A stretch of DNA of 64,000 bases from Tolypeutes matacus (GCA_026826555.1 JAKSZT010054457.1:8467292-8531291); one strand, 5' to 3'. Shown: positions 36,412 through 48,355, counted from the stretch's first letter. Numbers and translations are program-made. The notes: generated by a model not told the origin, from the sequence alone.

Positions 36412-37930
36412 TTTTTAAGTTATTTTTTTATTAATATATTTTTTGTATATTTTAAAAGATACTTAGATTACATAAATGTTATACAAAAAATATAGAGATT
36501 CTCATATGCCCCCTCGCTATACCTCCCACACCCTGCCATATAAACATCCTTCATTAGTGTGGCACATTCATTGCAGTTGATGAACACATTCTCGATCTCT
36601 GATATTAAGCATGATCCATAGTTCCTATTGTAGTCTACACTCTCCCACACAGTTCCACATGTTATGTGATGATATAAAATGGCCTATATCTGTTGTTGCG
36701 ACGTCACTCAGGACGATTCCCAAGTCCTGAAAAAGCCCTCGTATTACAATTGTTTTTCCCTCTCTCTGCCCCCAGAGCCTCCAGTGGCCACAGGCTCACC
36801 ATCAATGTTATAATTTCTTCCATTGCTAGAATCACAATATATCTATAGTAGAACACCAATAAGTCTACTCTAGTCTGTTGTTCTTTCCCCAATCCTGAAG
36901 AGTCTAGTATGGTGATGTCCACTCCACCTCCAATTGAGTGGGGGCTTATATCCCATGGGGAAGATGGACAGGACTACCTTGCTTGCAGTTTCAGACTCTC
37001 TCAGAATACCCCTGTTTGATCTATTCCATTCCTTCCTCCGCCTCCCCTTGGGGCCCACGGTGACACCCTGGATTCACTCCTTGGATGACAAGATTCATAG
37101 TTACATGCCATAATACTGAGGTCTTGACACAGTGCTTTGTTCTCTCCTATTAGTAACTGCTTATGCTCTCTAGAGACTCCCGCCACTAGAATTTTGAACA
37201 AATCAGTCCTCCTGAGTATGGGAGTCTAACTCCTTACTGCTCATTATTTGGATCTCCACCCATTGATACAACACATTATGACAAAGTGATCACTCACACA
37301 CTCCCTAGAAGCCTGCTTCAGGTGCTCCCTGTCACTAATGCACCCCCATCCAATACTCTAAACTAATAACCCTTCCTTGTCATATTTCCATAAGAGCATT
37401 CCCAACTTTGTACTTTCAACCACATACCCACAAACCCCCAGTGTTCACCTGGTCCTCTCCCAACCCTTCCCCCAGTTCCCTCTACATTACAACCCACACT
37501 CCCCAATCTACCCACCTGTCAAATATGCACCACCCAACCCAATAATATCACCACCTTCCTGTCATATCCCTTCAATACGAAACTACACACTTTCACCTTA
37601 CCATAGGTTAAGTGCCTGTGGGTGTTGGCTCACAACCTTCTTCTCCCTTTCTATTTCCTATAAACTTATCTTCCAGAAAATAGCTCTCTGAGTCTGCTCA
37701 ATTTGCTTAATTCATATCAGTGAGGTCATGTACTATTCATCCTTCAATGCCTGGCTTGCTTCACTCAACATAAGCTCCTCAAGGTTCATCCATGTTATCC
37801 CATGTGTTAGCACTGTATTCCTTCTTACAGCTGAGTAATATTCCATCATATGTACATACCAGATTTTGTTTATCCATTCATCTGTTGATGGGCATTTGGG
37901 TTGTTTCCAACTTTTGACAATAGTGTCTCC
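36412..37930 (-). mobile_element. 5'-truncated L1 (3' UTR plus ORF2 end)
   Basis: A minus-strand copy with its T-rich tail at left, GATACTTAGATTACATAAAT, the long 3' UTR to about 37690, and then the ORF2 C-terminal region (GTTTATCCATTCATCTGTTG at about 37868). It stops at about 37930, where block sequence resumes. Because UTR and ORF2 are joined here in one short insertion, it proves that the isolated 3' UTR pieces elsewhere are L1. It lacks part of the UTR (jump near 37010) compared with 16.7-18.2 kb. Confidence 0.85.
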
Positions 37931-37939
37931 ATTTATACA

Positions 37940-38233
37940 TATCGGCTGTTTTCATCTTGGAACTTGATATAGCCTCTGAAGAACTGCTATGTCTTCATTC
38001 CTGCAGTCTAACAACCCACTGTCTTTAACCTCTGTGACTCTTGAGCTCTTATTATTATCCTTTGGTTCTCAGGCTAAATATTATTTCAGGTAAAACTGCC
38101 CTATTCCAGGCCTTCTAATATGATCTAATAATACCTGCCACATTCCTCCATTATTTTTGTCATAACTTATAATTATAAATTTATATTATTTGATTATCTC
38201 CCTCATGAGGATTTAAGTTTCACATGAACATGT

Positions 38234-38280
<47 letters not shown>

Positions 38281-39205
38281 TTCTCTATCCCCCCACTTCT
38301 ATCACTTTATTTTTTTTATTTTAATATTTATTTTATACTATTGTTCCTTTTTCTTCTCTTTAGATGATTTTAGTTGATATTTATTGAAACCTCTTACATA
38401 TGTTATTTATACTTTACAATAACCTTTATGAGGGAGACAGAATTTTCCCCATTTTACAGATCAGAAAACTGGGGTTTATGGATTTTAGTACATTGATTTT
38501 AGTAACACAACTAGTGAATTATAGATCTGATATTCACACATAGACAACCTCCACCCTGACCTTGATTCTTTATTATTAGGATGCTAACTTAAGTCCTTAC
38601 TTTGGCTCATTTTATATCTCCTCTAATATATTATTTGGCAAGAGACTCATAGGAATTGCTTGATATGTGCAGTGGGATTTAAATGAATAAATATATCATC
38701 TGAATAGATAGTTTGCACTAATCATATGGCTTTGGGCTAATCAATAAATTCTCTCTCAATTAAATGGTTTATAAAATGAGACAATTTCATTATGTGATAG
38801 TAACATGTTTCAGGACTGAATTTCTATGTTTTTAAGCCTGTTTATTTGTATCATTATTAGTGATTCCTGCAAATAATTCTGGAGGATATGCTATATGAAT
38901 ATATAAATTTATGTTTTCCTTTCATGCCAGATTATTTTTATCTCACTTGCATAAATGACATTCACAAATTACACCATCTTTTAGTTTTTTTGCATCTATT
39001 AAATTCAGGATAATTATCTCTTTCTATTTCATTCCAGAAAGATAAGTGAGCATTATAATTCATGCCTGACACCAGGAAAGCACATGTAGGTCCTCTTTAC
39101 TTTTAGCAATATATCCCAAACGATTCTCACAGTTTTGTTTTCCTTCAATACCATTGGAAATAGGATTCTTGTGGAGTAGGAAAATGAGCTTTCTATTCCA
39201 AGGCA
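37940..39205. repeat. Duplicated block C/A junction, copy 2
   Basis: Similar to 55650-56400: ACTTGATATAGCCTCTGAAG / ACTTGATGTAGCCTGTGCAG; CCTTTGGTTCTCAGGCTAAA / CCCTTGGTTCTCAGGATAAA; CAGGCCTTCTAATATGATCT / CAGGCCTTCTCATACAATCT. It then flows into block A (38990-39205, like 27240 and 56180). Contains a (CT)n run at 38234-38287 and a MIR-type relic at 38430-38540 (CCCCATTTTACAGATCAGAA). Non-coding. Confidence 0.75.
38234..38287 (+). repeat. (CT)n microsatellite
   Basis: Almost pure CT dinucleotides with two TTC interruptions. The homologous site at about 55.9 kb has no such expansion. Confidence 0.95.
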
Positions 39206-39210
39206 ATGTG

Positions 39211-39605
39211 GGTGAGGTGGTTTAAAGCTGTATGTACCCTAGAAAAATATGTTTTTAAATCTAATCCATTCTTGCCTGTGTGGATACATTGTAATTTGGA
39301 TCTTTTGATAAGGCTACTTCAGTTAAGGTGTGACCCACCTCGTTCAAGATGGGACTTGATCCTATTACTGGAGTCCTTTATAAATGGACTGAATACAGAG
39401 AGAGAGTGAGAAAGACATGGAAGATAGAAGCTGAAAGCAAGGAAACCCCAAAGATAAGGGAGAGACCAGTAGTCGTGGATGTGCTTTGCCATATTTTAGA
39501 GGAGCCAAGGATCATTGACAGCCAGTTCTCAGTAAGAAATCATTGCCTTGATGATGCCTGATTTGGACATTTTCTCAGCCTCAAAACTGTAAGATAAATG
39601 CTCCT
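39211..39605 (+). mobile_element. Solo MaLR-type LTR
   Basis: TGAGGTGGTTTAAAGCTGTA at the start, then AATCTAATCCATTCTTG, ATTACTGGAGTCCTTTATAA and CCTTGATGATGCC, the same LTR family as at 15618. It lies in a duplicated block: sequence before it matches block A and sequence after it matches block B, and the OR sequence found between those blocks in copy 1 is missing here. Confidence 0.7.
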
Positions 39606-40570
39606 ATGTTTGCTTTCCAACAATATTTGGAAAGGATAGTCTGATCAGAGCAAAGATTTTATGACAAGAATCAAAATTATGGAGCACATAATGTATTATA
39701 GAAAATTTAATAGTATAATTTCTATTTCAACTATGTTTAATATATATTTAATAATTAGGCAGTCAATTTTCAATAATACATACCTAAGTAATAAATCATT
39801 GCCTTATTGCACATTAATTTCAATTAATACTTTCGTGATGGAGAATTTTAATGAATTCTTAGCTACAGAGGTTAATATTTCTTTGTGCTGTATGGAAAAA
39901 GCCCTAAAAAATTGTTTAGGAAATAAATATATGTGTCAAGCAAAAGCAGGCCAAACATCAGAGGAGAGGGAAAAAAGTCATTTCCATGAACCTTTGAGAC
40001 CAAGGGAGAGTCCCTGGGATCAGGGACAGCTAGGCAATTTTTCCTCTTTCTTACCTCATTTGAAAATGAGAATGGGATGGCAGAGTCTGGCCCATCTCTA
40101 AGGATCATTGCTGTGCCAAAACACAGGCAGATACACACAAACAGACAAAACTCATTCACATATGCATCTATATGCACACTCATACACTCCACACTCACAC
40201 ACTCATATGCTAATTTCTAAAATAACATGCCATCCAATGGTATATCTTTTCTTCCTCTAGAATAAGAAGTTCAGTCTTGAAGTTACACTGGGGCTCACAT
40301 ATACTTACTTTCACAGTGAAGAAAAAAAATGTGACATGTTTTTGACACTAATTGTTTTACTCTGTGTTGTCCAGGCTATCAGTGACTGATATTTTCACTC
40401 CGTGTTGCTGAATTTTATGTGCTGGAGTGACCAATTACTTCCACAAAGTAAGAGAAGCAGAGTGGAATTTTGATTGTTCCCAATGAAGCAAACGTTTCTA
40501 CTACAGAGAAAAACACATTTTGAGAAGCCATTCTTTATGGGGTTCTCTAGCATATTGGCTCTGATATTTT
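39606..40570. repeat. Duplicated block B, copy 2
   Basis: Counterpart of 31320-32320 (see that entry for shared landmarks), including the CA-rich stretch at 40120-40210. Open frames here (39661-40101 and its antisense) are not conserved in the other copy and are not genes. Confidence 0.75.
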
Positions 40571-40789
40571 TTGTGCCTTTTATTTGACATCTCTATATGA
40601 ACTGCAACTCATCTTGAGAATAAGTCATCTATTTACTCTTCTTTCTTATTAGTCTGGTGTACTTAAACACTCCTGAATGTAGATAACGTACTGATTATTT
40701 TGAGTTAGGTTAGAAGTGGAAATTTCTTTGGGTGATAAAGATATTCAAAATACAAAGGAAACTATCCATTTCTTCATCAAAATGTTTTG

Positions 40790-41800
40790 TAACTGATTAA
40801 TTTATATTAGGAACTCTTAATATGCCAGAGATATGACAGTAAACAAAAGAGAGTGCTTGTTCTGCCCTTGTGAAAGTTATATTATGGTCTGAAGAAATGT
40901 CAACGAACATAATAAATAAGAGAGAGAAGAAGAAAATAGGTATGGGGGTAAATAAAGCAGAGTGTGAGCAAAGAAATATTGAAGAGGGTTGATAGAGGTT
41001 GGCATCAATATTTAAATATATGAATATGATGGGCCTAATGGAAAAAATAACAATTGAAGACAATGTAAAGGGGATGAGGGAAAGCCATGCCTTATTTGTG
41101 GGAATAATGTTCCAAATACAGGGAAAAGGATTTGGGGCATGGTTAGAATTTTTGAGCAAGATTGAGAAAGCACTAGTGTCTGGGGCAAGGTGGAAGTGGG
41201 GACAAGTGTTTGATGATGAGGATACTGCTCAGGGGAGGGTCAGCTCAGGGAGAACTATAGGGAATTTTATGGAGTTTTACTTTAGGTTAAAATGAGAACA
41301 CCTATAGTCTTTTAGGACAGGTGTGACATGGCCTGCCTTTTGAAAAGACTACAGGATATAGACAGTAGATGCTCAAGGGTATAGACCAGGTAAGAGATTA
41401 TTACAATATGGCTTGGTGAAAATAACTTTTTGGGTTTAGGTGGTAGTAATGGAGAAGGTGAGAAATGGTCAGATTTAGGATATGTTATGAATGTAATTAT
41501 ATCAGGATTTCCTGGAAGACCGAAGAGAAAGTAGGAGGTAAAGTGAATAGGATAATGGCAGATATTTGCCTTGTCAATCCTGATAGGTGGAATTTTATAT
41601 ACTGATCTGTGGAATGAGCAAATAGATCAAATTTTGGAAGCCAAATTTAGAAATTCAGTTTTAAGCATGGTAGGTCTGACATATTTATTACACATCTCTT
41701 ATAAATTTTGGAATGTTAACAATGGAAATAAATTTAGGCATCTACTAAATTTGCAATTTTTAATATGAGTTTTGTAACCAGAAATTCCATGGAGAGATTT
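40790..41800 (+). repeat. LINE L2 relic
   Basis: A long run of features in L2 order, sense strand: AGAGATATGACAGTAAACAA, GTGCTTGTTCTGCCCTTG, AATAAATAAGAGAGAGAAG, GTGTGACATGGCCTGCC, GATTATTACAATATGGCTTG, GAAATGGTCAGATTTAGGAT and AAATTCAGTTTTAAGCATGG. L2 is an ancient inactive LINE of mammals. Two small open frames inside are remnants or chance. Confidence 0.7.
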
Positions 41801-43100
41801 CTGGTAATTTCAGAAACCTCTAAAACTTTACATGTTTATACAATGTGTATTTTGATGGAATGATCTTTGTTTTTATCAGGGACTTGAAGAGGTCCATGAT
41901 TCCAAAAACCTAAGAGATTTTCATTATTAGATGATAAAGCAGTCAAGGAACAGATGGATTAGAGAATATATGCATAAGGTCCTATAAGTGGTTTTTAGAG
42001 AAACAACTACAAGAATACAATTCTCAATGTAAAATAATGTTCTTGTCTCTAGTATATTGTGTATGTCACTTCAAACAAGATGGTGATGACATCCCATGTA
42101 TCCAAAGATATGCGCATAAAAGGATTGCTAATCTCTTCTTTCAATCCATATGCCAGAGATGAGGTTACAATTTCTTACATTTCTGGTGGATTCTATAAGA
42201 AAGTTTAACAAATTTGAGACAAAAATGTAGTTGCCAGAAAAAAGTTCAACCAATTTTTTTTTTTGAGATTCCAGGGAGGTAAGTCAAAGCTCTTAATATA
42301 ATGCACTTGGTTCCTTTTGGAGCTGAGTCAAGAACACAGGATTCTGTAACTCAAGGACAATAAACTTTATGAGTCCAAGATGCCACACTTTTGTCAAATT
42401 GCATGAAGTATGTGACAAAAATATTAAAACAAAAATTTAGCAAGGCTCTGAATGACAACCCCACTTGGTTTTACCTAGCCTCCTATTGAATGCTTGGCCT
42501 TTTTTACTTCCCCAGGCTCATATTTTATAAATAAGTCAGTTCCTATTCTTCTCATTCAGAATAAAAATATGTGCCTTTGATAAGTATGATTTTTTGTCAG
42601 ACACTGGTCTATCCATTTCACCTATATTTTACTTAATAATTAGTTTATCTCATAACATTGATATTTTTCTTTCCTTTTCAGAGTTGAAGAATCTTTGATT
42701 TGGGAGTTATTGAAACACTTTCCCAAGATTACAGAGCTTCCAATGGTGGAAACTGAATTTGAAATCAGGTGTCATTTCAATTATGCAATTTTGTCTATGC
42801 AAGACTTGTCTGCTTTCAGCTGTTTTGTTCAAGTGTTTGTGTTCACTTTTCAATCCATAGGGGATGGATGATCTAGAATAGCACCACTCAGATGCCTGAA
42901 GGACAGCTTGTTGTCAGCAAGGAGAAAGAATATGGTCAGATTTCTAAAACACTAACTCAGTATGACTTCCTTCATAGTAGTATGATTCCAAAAGTGAGAA
43001 GAGCAGCTTTCAGACAACTTGAGACCCAGACGTGCCAGATTCACAGGACATACCCTATGCTATAACCTTTTGGATAAATAAACCACAAGGTCATCACAGA
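41801..43100. other. Unassigned intergenic sequence
   Basis: Nothing coding. A MIR-type relic is likely at about 42620-42780 on the minus strand (GTTGAAGAATCTTTG ... ACTTTCCCAAGATTACAGAG ... GAATTTGAAATCAGG). Confidence 0.45.
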
Positions 43101-43101
43101 T

Positions 43102-43260
43102 AAAGGGGTAGGAAAACAGATTCTACTCTTGAATTCCCAACTTTGTACTTTCAACCACATACTCACAAATTCCCAATGTTTACATGGTCCTTCTCCCAAC
43201 CCTCCTCCCAGTTCCCTCGACCTTCCAAAAGGGGTAGGAAAACAGACTCCACTCTTGAAT
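43102..43260 (+). repeat. 33-bp direct repeats around an L1 3' UTR fragment
   Basis: AAAGGGGTAGGAAAACAGA plus 14 more bases occurs at 43102-43134 and again at 43228-43260 with two mismatches in 33. The 93 bases between (43135-43227, starting TCCCAACTTTGTACTTTCAA) match the interior of the L1 3' UTR at about 37391-37484. The fragment has no poly(A), so it does not look like an ordinary L1 insertion. Confidence 0.85.
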
Positions 43261-43501
43261 ATGTAAAGATGTGGAACCATTTTTTTCCCCAATGTCTCCA
43301 GCTATCACTGAATATTGGTTTCTGTTATTTCTTATCAATTTTAAACATCAGAACTTTTTTACTAAAGTACAATGTGATGAAATTGTGGTACAATTATATT
43401 TCACACAGAAGTCAAAATGATGACCACAATGTTGGATGTTTTAATGGAGTATTAAAAGCTTTCATCAAAACTATTTATGTCACAATTCCAGGACTTTGTA
43501 G

Positions 43502-43523
43502 TTTCTTTTTTTTTTTTTTTTTT
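43502..43523 (-). repeat. Poly(T) run
   Basis: A T homopolymer of about 22 bases, possibly the tail of a minus-strand retroelement whose body is not recognised. The following AT-rich patch has a (TA)n run at 43622-43641. Confidence 0.7.
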
Positions 43524-43639
43524 TATGGGTAAAAATCAAAATTCTCACAATACATACAAACATTTGTAAAATGATACATAAATATATATGCATATATGTG
43601 TATTTGCTTACAAAAATGTTGTTTATATATATATATATA

Positions 43640-44240
43640 TATACATATATTTTAAGAGGTGCTTAGATTACCTAAAATATTACACGGAACCCACTGGGAT
43701 TCCCATGTTGCCCACCTCCACACCTCCCACCACATCCCACACAAACATCTCCCACAGTGTGGCCCACCAACCTCAATGAACTTACACATCCTGGAGCCTT
43801 GCCACCAACCATAGACCACAGTTCACACTGGAGACCACACTCTCCTCCACTCAGTTCTGAGTAGTGTGTGCTGATTTAAAATGGCCTACATCCATTGCCA
43901 CAACAGTACTCAGGACAACCTCCAACTCCCAAAGAAGCCCCTGTATTTCAACTGCTCATCCCCTCCCTACCCAAAAACTGTCAAGTGGCCACTGGTTCCA
44001 CCTCATTGTTATAATTTCTTGCATTGCAAGAATCACCATATGTGAGCACGAGAATACCATCAAGTCCACTCTAGTCCATAGTTCTTCCCCCAATCCAGAG
44101 GCGACTGGGATGGTGATGTCCACTCCAACTCCAAGTGAAAGAGGGCTTATATCCCATGGATATGGTGGGTGGGATGATCCTGCCTGCAGATGCAGGCCCT
44201 CTCCATTCCCTGGGATGGCCATTTCCCATCGTTGTCTCCT
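43640..44240 (-). mobile_element. L1 3' UTR up to the assembly gap
   Basis: GAGGTGCTTAGATTACCTAA, then GGGATTCCCATGTTGCCCAC, and CATCCCACACAAACATCTCC, followed by the usual order of the L1 3' UTR to the gap. Truncation cannot be judged because the sequence ends in Ns. Confidence 0.75.
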
Positions 44241-44640
44241 NNNNNNNNNNNNNNNNNNNNNNNNNNNNNNNNNNNNNNNNNNNNNNNNNNNNNNNNNNNN
44301 NNNNNNNNNNNNNNNNNNNNNNNNNNNNNNNNNNNNNNNNNNNNNNNNNNNNNNNNNNNNNNNNNNNNNNNNNNNNNNNNNNNNNNNNNNNNNNNNNNNN
44401 NNNNNNNNNNNNNNNNNNNNNNNNNNNNNNNNNNNNNNNNNNNNNNNNNNNNNNNNNNNNNNNNNNNNNNNNNNNNNNNNNNNNNNNNNNNNNNNNNNNN
44501 NNNNNNNNNNNNNNNNNNNNNNNNNNNNNNNNNNNNNNNNNNNNNNNNNNNNNNNNNNNNNNNNNNNNNNNNNNNNNNNNNNNNNNNNNNNNNNNNNNNN
44601 NNNNNNNNNNNNNNNNNNNNNNNNNNNNNNNNNNNNNNNN
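44241..44640. other. Assembly gap (400 N)
   Basis: Exactly 400 undetermined bases. Any protein predicted across it is an artefact. Confidence 0.99.
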
Positions 44641-45043
44641 AAGAAAGAAAGCACTTGGCTAATTGCAATACAAGGTAATTCATGGTCTTTAGTCATTGGT
44701 GAGTTTACTTCATGGATGGCTGATTACATCTATATCAATCAGGGAGGTTGACATCAGCAATGAGTGAAGCTTTATCCAATCAGTTGAATTCCTTAAAAGG
44801 GGAAGTGATTTCAGCATTCAGAGAGAATATCCCAGCTCGTCTTTGGACAGCCAATATCTCCCAGAAATTCATCAAGGACCTTCATTGGACTTTCATTGGA
44901 GACCCTGGTTTGTAGCCTGCCTGCAAAAGCGGGACCTGTGCACCCTCATGGTCATGTGAGAGACTCTTATAACGTCTCATACTATTGACAGCCATCTCCT
45001 GTTGATGCTGTTTTCCTAGAGAACCCAGACTAACACACTCGTC
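44641..45043 (-). repeat. Dispersed repeat, family unresolved
   Basis: Landmarks: GCACTTGGCTAATTGCAATA, TTATCCAATCAGTTGAATTC, CTATTGACAGCCATCTCCTG and TTTTCCTAGAGAACCCAGAC. Its right end, read on the minus strand, starts with TGTGTTAGTCTGGGTTCTCT, a common beginning of mammalian dispersed repeats. I cannot name the family. Its left part is lost in the gap. Confidence 0.5.
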
Positions 45044-46925
45044 TATCTGAATAAGAACACAGTTTATATAACCACAAGTAATTCGTTCCAGAATACTTTA
45101 ATTACCCATATTTCTGCCTTTATTAAGGGAGTGGTTAACAAATGACATAAGAATAAGGATTCCATATTGTGTCCAAGTACGAGGGAACCCTTGTTCCCCT
45201 GCAATTTCTTCCCTTGCCTAGAGACAAAAGATCACATGACTTCCTCATTATCGTAATGGCTTCAATTTGGGTTGGTTTAAAGACCAACATTTTCAATATA
45301 ACTTTAAATAAGCATTGTCATTTGGTGATCCTTGTGTCTCATATCTGGTATCTCACTCCATCCTATCTTTATTGAATTTTTCTTAGTTCCTTGAAGTCAT
45401 CATAATTTCTCCCATGTGAGGACTGTGGTACATTATTTTTCTTCTGATGGGACTGCTCTTTCATCTTCCTTTCCCTTTCCATGAGCTGCCATTTGGATCA
45501 ATGCTTCTAATGTTTCAGGTCTCCTTTAAATAACAGCTTTTGAACAGCAGTCTTGAAAATTTATCTGTTTTTAGCATCCATAGAGAAAAAAAATTAAGTA
45601 CAGTGATTGGCTTTGTCAGACATTTCCCGTGTTGCCTAAATTAATTTTATTTACATGAGCTCAATATGTCCCAGATATAACTTTCTTTGTCTAAGTAAGT
45701 GATCTAGTGCCAATATATAATTCCAAACACTGAGTGCATTCAACCATTTATAAGTGGTAGAGAAAATTCAGAGTAACTGAGGCAGCGATTTTATAACCCC
45801 AAATTATTTATATCATGTATATAATAATTTTAAATTCCTGCGATGACAACATGCTTTTAGGCTGAAAATTTCAGAAAAATATTTTAGGATGTAAGTGAAT
45901 GATAAAAAAGTGCTCTATATCTAATTGTTAATCTCCTTAATTATGTGAGATTGTTATGGGTAAATTGATCACATGAGTAATTTAGTTTGGTTCAAGTCCT
46001 GAATGGGTGAAAACAAGTAGTGAGACAGAAGGTTGTAAATTAAAGCCAGCTTGTAAAAAGCTATGGGTGTTGGGTTAAAGCATCTGTAATTTGTGAATAG
46101 ATGTCTCTTTTGTAAGATCATTTAGAGAACTAGAATGTCCTTCAGGACTCCAAAGTGCTGTTATCCAATTTCATCAATCAGGTTGCATCCTCACTGAACT
46201 TTACCAGGTATATTTGAACAACTAGGACATCCACATATTGCTTCCCCTAAAGCCAGAATATTAGATCTCAAGTTAGAGGATTTGGGTTTTTTTAGTTTCA
46301 ACGTTGATTTTGGCTGACCTCAGAGATAAAAATCTTAGACAGGCTGACCTCAAAGATAAATATCTTAGACATTGGTAACTCAAAATCTTTTCTTGGTTTC
46401 AGTTTTTGCTTACTGCCATTAAAGCCAGGGGGATGACAGCTGATTACTGAGACCATCAGATCTAATTTGGAAATGGTAATGATTTTACATGGATGCCTCC
46501 CTCTTTGATTCTCCGAAGTGCTTTGGAGCAAAGGATTTAGACTAGCAGGATTCATGGTTTCTCAATTCCTTGACACCAAAAAGTAGGTTCTTCCTGGTGC
46601 TGAACATCCACAGTATCAAAAATGTTCCAACTAAACATGTAAATCTTAAATCAACAAGAGGAAATTGGAGAACAAGGCATTTTTAAGAAAAATATTTTTT
46701 ATAATATGTTTAGTGGAAAAATAAATTCAGGTTTTCAGAAGGCTAATAGCATGTGCTTTGCAAGGAGAACAAGAGAGTATAATATTCACCTATAAGAGAG
46801 GAATCTGGCTTAATTGTTTATAGCATGTACCCTAGATTTTTAAAAAATTCTGTCCTGAAACACCAGTTCTGTGACTTGAAAAATTATGTCTATGTATAAG
46901 CAGACCCACACTGCACAGTAGAATC
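45044..46925. other. Unassigned intergenic sequence
   Basis: No gene seen. A 30-bp unit is tandemly repeated twice at 46312-46371 (GGCTGACCTCAGAGATAAAA...). Confidence 0.5.
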
Positions 46926-47482
46926 AGTTCAATCCCTTTGTCACCGTTGGCAGAGCAGCAGCCAGGCCAATCTGAGAGTTAAGTGCTCCAAGGAGGTAGC
47001 AACCGCCATCCATGGGGGCACCATTCTGGCCAAGCCCTCCATCGTTCTGTTTGTTGGGGTTATGGGGGAACAAGATTAGAAAGCCGCATACCTTCTCTTG
47101 CATTATGAGGGAATACTGGGGCCCCATGCTGGTGTACCTCTTTCCCACCCCCAGAGGCACTGGTATTGTCTCCATCTTCATGCCCAAAAACGAGCTGCTG
47201 ATGGCCAGTACTGACGACTGCTACATCTCGGCCAGGGCTTGCATAGCCACCCTGTGCAACTTGACCAAGTTGACCTGGATGCCATCTCCAAGACCTACAG
47301 CTATCTCCCCTGCAACATCTGGATTAAGACCGTGTTAACCAAGTGTCCCTCTCAGGAATTCACTTATCATCTTGTAAAAATCCATACAAGAGTCACTGTG
47401 CAGAGGACTTGGGTCCCTGCTGTGGGCATCATTTTGGGTTTTTGTATAAGAAAATAAAATGAATTATTTAGGCCTGTAAAAA
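46926..47482 (+). pseudogene. RPS2: RPS2 processed pseudogene (5'-truncated)
   Basis: A retrocopy of the small-subunit ribosomal protein S2 (uS5) mRNA. Recognisable in order: GTTAAGTGCTCCAAGGAGGT (VKCSKEV), GAACAAGATTAGAAAGCCGC (NKIRKPH), AGAGGCACTGGTATTGTCTC (RGTGIVS), ACTGACGACTGCTACATCTC (DDCYIS), GACCTACAGCTATCTCC (TYSYL), GAATTCACTTATCATCTTGT and GTGCAGAGGACTTGG. It then passes a 3' UTR with AATAAA (47453-47458). The reading frame breaks between about 47060 and 47090 and has a TAG near 46994. The N-terminal half is missing. No introns, so it came from reverse transcription. Non-functional. Confidence 0.85.
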
Positions 47483-47523
47483 AGTACTCTTTCTGTTCTT
47501 CTAATGTGCTTCTAATCATTATG

Positions 47524-47549
47524 AGGTGATTATAACCTTATAATCACCT
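47524..47549. repeat. Perfect 12-bp inverted repeat, 2-base loop
   Basis: AGGTGATTATAA, CC, TTATAATCACCT: the arms are exact reverse complements. CATTATGAGG occurs on both sides of it. No gene context explains it. Confidence 0.9.
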
Positions 47550-47955
47550 TGTGCATTATAAGGTCATTATGAGGAATAATTGGGTTATGTACAAGACAAA
47601 ACAATAACTGGTTAATAGAGAGTAATATGTAATTTTTGATATTTTTACTAATAATAGTGGGAGCATAAGCACTATACTGACACTTGTATAAATATCAGCA
47701 AAATGCCTGGCACATAAAAATTCTCAATAATAAGGGATTTATTTGAGATAATTGTTGGTGGGGCTGACAGTAGGACCAATGTAATCCAACTTTCATCCCA
47801 TTTTCTTGCCATTATAAGTGGATGTACATCCTTCTACTACAAACTACAGGGAAAACAAAAGATTTAGTTTCCTCACTACATTGCATCACATTGATAGCAT
47901 AATTATGGATATTTGATATATAAATGAATGAAAAACTGAAAGAACTCATATTTTT
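47550..47955. other. Unassigned intergenic sequence
   Basis: Only a MIR-like 3' end at 47665-47735 (GCCTGGCACATAAAAATTCTCAATAA-like order) is suggested. Confidence 0.4.
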
Positions 47956-47959
47956 TAAG

Positions 47960-48135
47960 CATCATTTGTGTGCCAAATACTTTATACATTTGAAAAATGC
48001 TAAAAGGGAAGCATTATTATTATTACCATCTTTTATATGAAGAAATTTTGATTTAGAGAGTTTGAGCACTTTCCCAAGGTCACACAGCTAGAAAATTGCA
48101 TAACCTGTATGAGAGCACAATTCTGTATAGTCCAA
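47960..48135 (-). repeat. MIR SINE relic
   Basis: TATTATTACCATCTTTTATA, GAAGAAATTTTGATTTAGAG and CCCAAGGTCACACAGCTAG are the classic antisense MIR core. Confidence 0.7.
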
Positions 48136-48184
48136 AGCTTGAATCCTTCCCAGTAGTCACAGAGGGAAGGACAAATCTTGGACC

Positions 48185-48355
48185 TGTATTTTATTCTATC
48201 ATTTAATCTTGCTAAGCTTGTTAACCCATCTTAACTTTAGTTTCATCATCTTTAAAATTAAAATATGCCTATCTCTAATTGTTGTTATAAGAACATCATG
48301 AGATGTAAAGTGCTTGTTTATTGGCTAGCACACAGCAGATAACAAAAAATAATTT
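48185..48355 (+). repeat. MIR SINE relic
   Basis: TTAGTTTCATCATCTTTAAA, CCTATCTCTAATTGTTGTTA and GAGATGTAAAGTGCTTG follow the sense MIR 3' half. It lies back to back with the antisense copy at 47960-48135. Sequence from here to 48750 is AT-rich with no recognised feature. Confidence 0.6.

Noticed and set aside
27124..38287. Regularly spaced repeats as a CRISPR-like array
   Set aside because: The repeats are dinucleotide microsatellites and dispersed retroelements; there are no uniform spacers, and the genome is mammalian.
40999..41295. Plus-strand open frame of 98 codons with a GxGxG-like stretch
   Set aside because: It lies within the L2 3' region, which is non-coding in this family.
43864..44751. 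Long open frames on both strands across the N run
   Set aside because: They consist mostly of undetermined residues; the frames are open only because Ns cannot form stops.
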